From positions 19,965,375 to 20,029,374 of the forward strand of contig CAIIXF020000005.1 of assembly GCA_903813345.2 (NCBI GenBank): a stretch of 64,000 bases of DNA, given 5' to 3'. The stretch comes from Owenia fusiformis (Eukaryota; Annelida; Polychaeta; Sabellida; Oweniidae). A program made the position numbers and the translations under genes. The notes under the pieces are model-generated. The model did not search any database and was not told the origin of the DNA. It saw only the letters and a list, made by a program, of their open reading frames with translations. Below, piece after piece: positions 59,601 through 64,000 of this stretch (positions within the stretch are counted from its first letter, which is position 1; the number at the start of each line of letters is the position of its first letter).

Positions 59601-62600
59601 GAAGAGGAACTTCTGACTAATCTTTACATAGCTGTAAATGGATCGGAACCTGTAAAAACAAAGAAGTAATCATTTTTCTGTTTTTATCAATATATTGATA
59701 TAGAATAAAAAGGAAAGTACTTATAGTTACATTTTGCACTGACCCCTCATTCCCTGTTATTAAATGTAAGTGTAGATGATTAGTTAATAAGCAGAATCAT
59801 ACTGTATCTATAGGGAGTGTCAAAATTGCAAGCAACACGATTGTACAGTTGACAAGTACCAATGAATTCCTCACATTCTCAAACATGATATCTCCCAAAA
59901 GATCAACAATATGTTATCAATTGGTGAATTCCCCCAAATAATAAAAATGGTAACCATTGTTTATAAAAAATGAATGCATCATTGTAAAAATCTGGAGTTT
60001 TCCTCAAATAAAGTATATACTTTGGGGATATTTAGAAAATAGACACGACAAGGAATGATATGAGCCAAAATATTCTAAAATTGATACTTGCCAGCTTGCT
60101 AGATCTGATACTATCTTTAAGTTTCATTGCCAAAGTAAAATATATCATTTAAGGGAAAGATGACATATTTTGTGATTTTATTTCAGAGTGGTATTACTAG
60201 AGTCCCAGACAGCCAAGGTTCTGAGTGTAGATATACCAGACAGTGGTCTTGTATTAAACAACAATGGCACTAATAGCAGCCCAGAGGCAGACATGCTACC
60301 TGATAACTCTAAATACAACCCAATGGAGTCTCTTGTACGTAAGGAAAGCACACGATCAGAAAGAGAACGAACTTTGTTGGCATTTCGACCAATCAAATCT
60401 GATGATGAGCGAGTCATGCGGCGTAGTAGCCCTAAAACAAACACTCCTGTGTATCGACCAAAAGGACAGCGTAGAACTAGGAACTACATAGATACGTCAG
60501 ATTCAACAGATACTGAATCAATAGAGTTCAAACGAAAACCTCGCCGTAGAGGCACACATCATACTGCCAGTGGCCTTGATAGAAACAAAAGCTCATCCAT
60601 GTCGAGCTTGTTACGAGATACTAACATGACAGTGCCTGAGAATAGCATCCTACGGGATACACCTAGTAGAATGAATAGCAACTCCATGCATGATATTTTA
60701 AATGATTCTGATTTATTTGTGCCTGGGAATGTCATCACCTCTCCAGAGGTGGATCTAAATATGCCTGCAGGTGGGGATTTGAATACCCCAGGAAGTGGGA
60801 GTATAGACTTAAACACGCCAGGGGGTAATGTACATAAGATTGACCCCACAACTGTAACTTTACCTCACCCGAGTCATGGTCTGCATAAATCTACAAAATA
60901 TTCCTCAGACACTGAAAATGACAGTTTTATAAGATCAAAAAGTATTGACAGTTTAAACACAGCGATAACTCCACGGGTCAATATTCACACATTAGTAGGG
61001 GAGTCATATAGAAAAACATCCACCCCAGATTATCAAAGTTCAGGAGGAGGCCGCAGAAAGCCCCCAAATGTGGATTCTTTTAAATATGACTCTGAATCTA
61101 GTTTTGATAATTCATTCTCAGGGCCACCTACAAGAGGACGAAATTCTTCACTAGATGGCTCTATCGGTCCAAGTATATCTTTAAAACGAGAAAGTTCAAT
61201 GGATTCAATGTCCGTCCGTCAGATAATGTGCCGACCTTTATCACGTGAGGAAAGTGTCTTATCAGGCAGTAGTGACCAATCAGGTGTGAAAGGTGCCACA
61301 AGTAGTGCAGATTCTGTCTTCAGCGCCAACTCTGACACAACAGGTCAAAGTTCAACTCTGATAGAGCCCACTGGGATAGATGATGTCAAACACAGAGGAA
61401 GTCTGATATATTATGGGATGGATGAACAGAAAATGGATGATGATGTTAAAGAGTTTGCTAGTAATTTGGTGAGTAAATTTCAAGAAAGTAGTTGATATAA
61501 GAGAAATAGAATATGCTCGTGAACAATATCTTTGTACCAAGAATAAATAATGACTTTATTATTATTAAAAAATACTGCATTTGGCAATTTTGCCAGTTGA
61601 CTACATGTATTTGCGTTACATTTGCAGGAGAATTCCACAGAGGCAAATCTAGTATTGAAGATGGCAGAGATTCAACAGCAGATCAAAGTGGAGTACAAAA
61701 TGAAAAAGAAGACAGAAAAATTCTTTGCCAAACTTTCTGAAACAGGGAAGGCAGGAAAAGGTAAATATGATAACCGTTTCCCCTTAATTAGTCTCCAAAA
61801 ATAGGCGAAGCAAGTTCAAATACATGTAGTAGGTGAGGCCATTTAGGCCAAAGGGGATATGTTACCACTATAGGATGGACTTAATGTTGTCAGTGTCAGG
61901 TTGAAGGATGTTATATGGCCAGGTGTGCCCATGATGACATAAAGAAGTTTTTGTCATTTCTTGAAAAATATACTGTATTTCGTTTTTATTTAAGGTGCTG
62001 ATTCTAAAGCGATGGTTTCTAAGGTATCAAAGCAAATTCAGGAAATGAATGAGAAACTGAAATATTTATATGCAGCTAAACGTCATATACAGGTGGGTCA
62101 GACTTTCTCGTGTTTTTTTAATGAATAAAAGCTATTCATAATTTAAAGTAAAATGCATCTAAATTATCCCCTGATTTTGTAGCAGATTCAAGAAAAATGA
62201 AGTCCTGTCAGCAAATATGGCAAATGATAATTCTTTTTTGAGCGTGTATATATTGAAAGAAATTGATTGCCAAGTTAAGCCTTCTCAGGATAACATCATC
62301 TTCGGAATATAAAATAAAATTAGGATAGTAAGGGAAATAAATCATTGGCATGATGTTTTAAAAGATTTCCAAAATTTTACACTATCCCTTCAAATTCCTT
62401 TAGTGATGAATATGTTTGCTATATTTCTAGATGCTCCAAGCTGAACACTGGGGGCTTGAACTAGATCTCCTCTACTCTCTTGCCAAAGGGGCCTCACAGA
62501 AACAACCATTGAATTTGGCATCATGTGCTGATCATGAACTTCTACAATATCAAACTGTCAACAGGAAACAAGTCCTCTATGCTGGAAAACCCACAGGACT

Positions 62601-63650
62601 AATGGCTTATTTGTTTGGCAGGTAAGATCACTTTTTGAGTACGCTGCGGTTGAGAGGATGTTTGTAATTACAACTCTTGAAAAAGTTACTTTAGGAGTTC
62701 AATTTGTTAGATTTTCATTCATGAGGTAGTGTCAGTGAAGAAGTTCAGAATTTAATCAGACTGATATCATATAGCCATTCATCTAAAATAAAATGACATG
62801 CAGAGAAGGGGTTTCAAAAATGTTTGTTTTTATTCTTTGAAAAAGTTGATCTGAATGTCCAGTGGATTATTTGCTATTCTATGTGAAATAAATGGCAGAG
62901 GTGAGATCCACTATCTGGATTCATGGTGCTCCTTTGCAAGTATTGTTGGTATTTTATCATGTGGTATCATTGATAATAGTACCCTTTGCATTCGTTCAAT
63001 TTTGCTTCGCTTGTCTTCACTCTTTCAGTTTTCAATAAATCTACAAACTCATCGAGCTAATCAGAGTTGGTCTACCACAGAGATTACACAATAATATGTA
63101 TTTCAGGAATGCGCTTGCTGAAGGTTACATTCATCAATTCTTCTACTGCTACCGTTACTTCGCCACACCACAACAATTGTTCAACTTCATCAGAGCTAGG
63201 ATTGTTGCTTCAGGATGGTAAGATACATTTGAATGAATAATTAAATGCTCAGTTGACTGTATGATGTATGCATGTGTCCCAGTATGTGTTTGTGTAAATG
63301 TCAGTGGATGTATACTGTTATAATTTGGATGCCAATGTTTATAAACATACTTTTTCAGTATCAATTGCAATTTCAATCAAATGCTTGCTATTTCAATATA
63401 AATGTCAAATTGAGTGTTTTAATTGTATTTCTGTTTGAGTACAAGTTTATCAATGCTATCGTAATATACAATCAGTCATGCAAATTGCCATTTTAGCATA
63501 AATGCCAACGTAATAGAGGAACAAAACCGCCAAAAGATTCTGCACAGAGCCAGGGACATCTTGCAGGCCTGGATTGAAGGCTACTACAACCTAGATTTTA
63601 GGCACAATCCTGACCTTGTGAGCCAACTTTCTGATCTAGTCAACAACAAG
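32441..63650 (+). CDS. KNDC1: KNDC1 (very-KIND) RasGEF, 5' part, 17 exons, runs off the window
   Basis: Exons 32441-32684, 35499-35554, 37420-37672, 43087-43784, 54629-54737, 55072-55205, 55684-55842, 56210-56305, 56797-56892, 57136-59185, 59518-59665, 60187-61468, 61628-61760, 61995-62092, 62431-62621, 63107-63217 and 63497-63650 join in phase without a stop for 2004 codons. Two KIND domains (about residues 1-160 and 418-551) resemble a kinase C-lobe without catalytic residues: CLSEIELWALCNECCKAL, then YVPPEYEK and LFSLGMTLFFT; second copy AEKYLWAICKECVFTL, YIAPEIQLG, HIFSIAAMLWAAA. Long Ser/Lys/Arg-rich linkers, a coiled coil (1776-1852) and the RasGEF N-terminal domain (about 1880-2004) follow. 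Two KIND domains plus RasGEF is the diagnostic layout of KNDC1, known in mammals as a neuronal Ras GEF that binds MAP2 through KIND2 and restrains dendrite growth. The catalytic Cdc25 domain lies beyond the window. Small exons in the 10.8-kb intron 4 could have been missed. Confidence 0.88.
32705..35460. repeat. KNDC1 intron 1; hairpin and diverged repeat
   Basis: CACGAAGAAG near 32818 pairs with CTTCTTCGTG near 32858. At 35025-35330 the words GGAGAACGAAGTTCATCA and GATGAACTTCTTTCCCC face each other, and GAGCATTATCCCTGCTTC/GAGCGTTATCCCTGCTTC repeats. The same family reappears at 63880-64000 (AGAGAACGAAGTTCATCAGT). No exon-like frame otherwise. Confidence 0.5.
35499..35554 (+). CDS. KNDC1: KNDC1 exon 2 (KIND1)
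   Basis: Acceptor TTTTTCAG, donor CAAG|GTAAAC, 56 nt. It reads DPDPMYVPPEYEKVGNSHK; the PE of YVPPE corresponds to the APE position of kinases. Confidence 0.82.
36049..36117 (+). repeat. 23-bp tandem repeat, three units
   Basis: CTCTTGTGGGCCAACTGCGT then CTG is repeated three times with one change (GCATCTG) in the last unit. Lies in KNDC1 intron 2. Confidence 0.85.
37420..37672 (+). CDS. KNDC1: KNDC1 exon 3 (end of KIND1)
   Basis: Acceptor ACATTTCAG, donor AGAAG|GTACTG. AHLFSLGMTLFFTTSAL matches the kinase 'DvwSlGv.L' helix with the Asp replaced by His; NFQNLLGHMTTED follows. Confidence 0.85.
37908..40591 (+). mobile_element. 'ATCGCACTTTG' element E1, with nested A-B insertion
   Basis: ATCGCACTTTGAA at the left and TTCAAAGTGCGAT at the right are inverted ends. 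A further tail ATTTATCACTGTGTGTCTTG follows in both copies of the family. Inside are tandem blocks with TTGTCATCAAAATTCCAGGA, TTGAAATTTTTACAGATGCA and GCGGCCATTTTGAATTTTTC. The A-B insertion (38835-40088) splits it. Non-coding; located in KNDC1 intron 3. Confidence 0.75.
38835..40088 (+). mobile_element. A-B copy nested in E1
   Basis: Repeat A (38835-39298, 464 bp) followed by the B segment (39299-40088, 790 bp), homologous to 28080-29338. The right-hand A is missing. The flanks rejoin as GATTAGGTTTTGG / TATGCTGGCTGAATTAC, which in sister copies is continuous. Confidence 0.75.
40846..42596 (+). mobile_element. 'ATCGCACTTTG' element E2, with nested 304-bp MITE
   Basis: Same ends and body as E1, about 250 bases to its right. 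Two tandem body units are visible (40931 and 41857 onward). The 304-bp MITE at 41189-41492 interrupts it. Confidence 0.75.
41189..41492. mobile_element. MULE-like MITE, 304 bp, copy 1
   Basis: CAAGGAGGATTGGCTCCCAG and CTGGGAGCCAATCCTCCTTG are the inverted ends. GGTATGCTG flanks it on both sides (41180-41188 and 41493-41501), a perfect 9-bp target duplication typical of Mutator-like elements. The empty site is visible in the sister repeat near 38228. Confidence 0.85.
42618..43086. other. end of KNDC1 intron 3
   Basis: No repeat family recognised and no alternative exon with good splice signals. Confidence 0.5.
43087..43784 (+). CDS. KNDC1: KNDC1 exon 4 (linker between KIND domains)
   Basis: Acceptor TTTATTTCAG, donor AACG|GTAAGA, 698 nt in phase. 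Acidic, serine-rich, low-complexity linker (ISENLDSEPTSPNIFLESDD), then a basic lysine-rich stretch. No domain recognised. Confidence 0.8.
43867..44628. mobile_element. hAT-like MITE, 762 bp, with 8-bp target duplication
   Basis: AGCCTATGGAAAGGG at the left and CCCTTTCCATAGCCT at the right are inverted ends with one mismatch. CTTATACG flanks both sides (43859-43866 and 44629-44636), an 8-bp duplication as made by hAT transposases. The left half has CACGTTTCACG-type words in tandem. It lies 82 bases after the donor of KNDC1 exon 4. No transposase. Confidence 0.8.
45304..45607. mobile_element. MULE-like MITE, 304 bp, copy 2
   Basis: Same ends and same length as the copy at 41189-41492, with few differences by eye. 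GTTCAATGC flanks both sides (45295-45303 and 45608-45616), a perfect 9-bp target duplication. Confidence 0.87.
46010..46440. other. intron 4 of KNDC1, G-rich tract and low-complexity
   Basis: A run of G residues near 46057-46075 (GGGGAGGGGGGGGGGCTGGG). Short open frames here have no splice support. Confidence 0.4.
46440..46745 (+). repeat. tandem repeat, unit about 138 bp
   Basis: GCTGAAGCCACAAGAGCTCT (46440), GCTGATGCTTTGAG...GAGCTCTGCTC (46579) and GCTGATACC (46731) start successive units that share TTTTCAA.A.GGCAGCT, CCATTATT.ATAAAA, ACGTAATCTT and GATTCAAATTTTATATGCTG. Confidence 0.65.
46880..46985 (+). repeat. dispersed repeat also in intron 15
   Basis: TAGTACCCTTTGCATTCGTT followed by CTTCACTCTTTCA occurs here and near 62978-63030, so a mobile repeat fragment sits in both KNDC1 introns. 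Confidence 0.55.
47570..47610 (+). repeat. 20-bp direct duplication
   Basis: TCATACAAAGCTAAGCTAGG occurs twice head to tail. Confidence 0.8.
48417..48658. mobile_element. 242-bp hairpin MITE with inner tandem repeat
   Basis: CAGTGCTCTCCCCA at the left pairs with TGGGGAGAGCACTG at the right. Between them AAAATGTTGC, AAAAATTACAAAATC recurs three times in a unit of about 32 bases. A lone related end CCAGTGATCTCCCCAGCATT lies near 51681. Confidence 0.7.
48660..51290. other. intron 4 of KNDC1, no recognisable feature
   Basis: AT-rich DNA. No domain-like frame; the frames at 48968-49180 and 49679-49870 lack splice context. Confidence 0.5.
51294..51440 (+). CDS. candidate alternative first exon of KNDC1
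   Basis: ATG at 51294 opens 49 codons (MEQGTGAKMMPYRKRNRTIL, then RKKSIHRTLEKILLHAVVSG...) to a donor AATGTTAAG|GTAATT at 51440, ending in phase 0, which is exactly what exon 5 needs. The acceptor-like AG words just upstream would break phase with exon 4, so it fits as a first exon rather than an inserted one. The product would start with a basic helix and then KIND2. The sequence shows no TATA box. Confidence 0.4.
52450..52891 (+). repeat. tandem repeat, unit 78 bp
   Basis: GGTTTGCAAATGCAATAAAT begins at 52665, 52743 and 52821, exactly 78 bases apart, with near-identical units. Diverged units with GCAAATGC, TTTAAGGCTTTAAAGATTG and GAAGTTGACAA extend to both sides, giving about six units. 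Confidence 0.85.
52900..54620. other. end of KNDC1 intron 4, no recognisable feature
   Basis: AT-rich; the frame at 54270-54497 has no splice support. Confidence 0.5.
54629..54737 (+). CDS. KNDC1: KNDC1 exon 5 (start of KIND2)
   Basis: Acceptor ATTTCCAG, donor CAAAG|GTAACT. GYSIADILDRLECALAEKYL opens the second KIND domain. It begins in phase 0, so it can follow exon 4 or the separate exon at 51294-51440. Confidence 0.85.
55072..55205 (+). CDS. KNDC1: KNDC1 exon 6 (KIND2)
   Basis: Acceptor TATATTTTAG, donor AAAAA|GTAAGA. It encodes HIVFRSTGMRDVHHQYIAPE, with the APE motif intact. Confidence 0.85.
55684..55842 (+). CDS. KNDC1: KNDC1 exon 7 (KIND2)
   Basis: Acceptor TGTTTCCAG, donor CAG|GTGTGT. 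CHIFSIAAMLWAAADHNLS matches helix F; TQDDPASRPSLSELLQ matches the kinase-type 'dp..RPs..ell' end. Confidence 0.87.
56040..56209 (+). repeat. tandem duplication abutting the exon 8 acceptor
   Basis: TGTTTGTCATGTGATAAT, TATTAACCA.TCATG occurs twice about 49 bases apart, the second ending in the pyrimidine tract of exon 8. Confidence 0.6.
56210..56305 (+). CDS. KNDC1: KNDC1 exon 8
   Basis: Acceptor TTCATTCAG, donor CAG|GTGAAC, 32 codons (VCNDHDREESSSTTCQQLLK). Helical tail of KIND2. Confidence 0.75.
56320..56680 (+). repeat. degenerate minisatellite in KNDC1 intron 8
   Basis: AGAACTAGTTTGTGG-like words (also AGAACTTGTTTATGG, AAAACTGGTTTGTGG) recur at irregular spacing of about 22-28 bases. Confidence 0.6.
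56797..56892 (+). CDS. KNDC1: KNDC1 exon 9
   Basis: Acceptor TTCCATTTTCAG, donor AAAG|GTATTT, 32 codons (ELKRQLTERARMSPFFDQLL), helical. Confidence 0.77.
57136..59185 (+). CDS. KNDC1: KNDC1 exon 10, large disordered exon
   Basis: Acceptor CACTTTTAG, donor AATGG|GTGAGT, 2050 nt, 683 codons. A long Ser/Pro/Gln/Lys linker with basic, RS-like patches (SRSESRDRKSRRSEAEIEKT) and a QQPSKQPTG run near 58230. The last 50 residues (QMKLRKITQLIRAEFAYDGW) look ordered and match a conserved block between KIND2 and the RasGEF part. Confidence 0.87.
59262..59440. repeat. mariner-like terminal motif across an intron boundary
   Basis: ACAGGGTGTCCCAAAAATGT at 59261-59280 has the form of a mariner-type terminus, and a loosely related TTTGCACCCTGTCAAAA lies near 59421. 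No transposase. It lies inside KNDC1 intron 10. Confidence 0.35.
59518..59665 (+). CDS. KNDC1: KNDC1 exon 11
   Basis: Acceptor TATTTACAG, donor AAGAA|GTAATC; phase 1 in, phase 2 out. LKWETFCNAISEKYCDFYWE is ordered, rich in aromatic residues, and continues the conserved block from exon 10. Confidence 0.82.
60187..61468 (+). CDS. KNDC1: KNDC1 exon 12, second large disordered exon
   Basis: Acceptor TTTATTTCAG, donor TTTG|GTGAGT, 427 codons plus 1 nt. Low-complexity Ser/Asn/Arg-rich linker. A short internal repeat LNMPAGGDLNTPGSG, DLNTPGGNV lies near 60755-60830. It ends KMDDDVKEFASNL. Confidence 0.87.
61628..61760 (+). CDS. KNDC1: KNDC1 exon 13 (coiled coil)
   Basis: Acceptor ATTTGCAG, donor AAAAG|GTAAAT. 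KMAEIQQQIKVEYKMKKKTE is a charged helix with heptad-like spacing. Confidence 0.82.
61995..62092 (+). CDS. KNDC1: KNDC1 exon 14 (coiled coil)
   Basis: Acceptor TATTTAAG, donor CAG|GTGGGT. VSKQIQEMNEKLKYLYAAKR continues the coiled coil. Confidence 0.8.
62431..62621 (+). CDS. KNDC1: KNDC1 exon 15 (into RasGEF N domain)
   Basis: Acceptor TATTTCTAG, donor GGCAG|GTAAGA. LYAGKPTGLMAYLFG matches the opening 'aGtle.Lv..L' of the RasGEF N-terminal motif. Confidence 0.85.
63107..63217 (+). CDS. KNDC1: KNDC1 exon 16 (RasGEF N domain)
   Basis: Acceptor GTATTTCAG, donor GGATG|GTAAGA. HQFFYCYRYFATPQQLFNFI matches the 'F..tyr.FttP.elL..l' core of RasGEF N domains. Confidence 0.88.
63497..63650 (+). CDS. 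KNDC1: KNDC1 exon 17 (RasGEF N domain), last in window
   Basis: Acceptor GCCATTTTAG, donor AACAAG|GTAAGG. RARDILQAWIEGYYNLDFRH matches the 'r...vl..Wi..y..DF' helix of the REM/RasGEF N domain. The gene continues right of the window. Confidence 0.88.
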
Positions 63651-63869
63651 GTAAGGTTGTAACACAGTACTGCTCAGTTCTGTCTGTCTCTTGGATTCAT
63701 TCTGTTATGAACTGTTTTACTACGTTCATATTTTCAAAAGGTGAATAAATGTTGCTAATTTTGCTGCAACTTTTGTTTTATTGCAGCTTTTTTCTTTGAC
63801 ATTGATGTTCTGCATTAAATTATATAGCTTACACTATCATGAAGTGAAACCAACTGATAACTTATTAAA

Positions 63870-64000
63870 TGACAAGTCTAGGTTTAGAGAACGAAGTTCA
63901 TCAGTCTACTGGGGTAATAATTTATTTACGAAAAATAAAGAAATAACACCCAAATTAGATTATGAATCTTCAAAAGAGGACATTTAAATCTACAATATGT
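63870..64000 (+). repeat. copy of the GAGAACGAAGTTCATCA repeat
   Basis: TTTAGAGAACGAAGTTCATC continues as in the copy near 35025-35210 (there on the opposite strand). Short matching frames (ERSSSVY, SKEDI) reflect shared repeat, not a gene. The copy is cut by the window edge. Confidence 0.5.

Noticed and set aside
60559-60849. 96-codon frame on the - strand inside KNDC1 exon 12
   Set aside because: Antisense shadow of the exon, including the LNTPGG repeat.

Overview
The window is nuclear DNA from an animal, most likely a marine invertebrate bilaterian. It is AT-rich and has spliced genes with GT-AG introns of 0.3 to 11 kb. There are no bacterial-type operons, ribosome binding sites or CRISPR arrays. 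The spaces between genes, and the large introns, are filled with short fold-back or inverted-repeat elements. The species cannot be named from the sequence alone; repeat style and gene set would fit a mollusc, annelid, brachiopod, hemichordate or similar.

Three genes can be built with consistent splice sites and phases. (1) On the + strand at 53-1449 are the last three coding exons of a protein ending in a SPRY-like domain. (2) On the - strand at 6553-11579 is a complete four-exon gene for a 560-residue protein. It has a DRE-TIM metallolyase (HMG-CoA lyase / isopropylmalate synthase type) barrel fused to a C-terminal EF-hand. (3) On the + strand from 32441 to beyond the right edge lies KNDC1 (very-KIND): two KIND domains, long disordered linkers, a coiled coil and the start of the RasGEF N-terminal (REM) domain. 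Seventeen exons, 2004 codons, stay in phase. The RasGEF catalytic domain is outside the window. A separate exon at 51294-51440 starts with ATG and could be an alternative first exon for a form carrying only the second KIND domain.

Between genes 2 and 3 (about 12-32 kb) no host gene can be supported. This stretch is a mosaic of repeats. They include a PIF/Harbinger-like fold-back family with 3-bp TWA target duplications, a 4.3-kb near-perfect palindrome (15739-20062) whose heart is a 21-bp minisatellite that flips strand at the centre, two copies of a TTAA-flanked palindrome, a MULE-like element with a 9-bp duplication, and an A-B-A direct-repeat element (28080-29807). The first large introns of KNDC1 hold more of the same families, nested in each other: an A-B copy and a 304-bp MULE-like MITE sit inside two sister copies of a 'TATCGCACTTTG' element. 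A 762-bp hAT-like MITE with an 8-bp duplication lies in intron 4.

The most unusual items are the EF-hand-fused DRE-TIM protein (a fold used in amino-acid synthesis pathways that animals lack), the giant palindrome carrying octamer and CRE motifs in each arm, the A-B-A element, and the possible alternative KNDC1 promoter. All exon joins were read by eye from splice signals and phase; no database search was possible.
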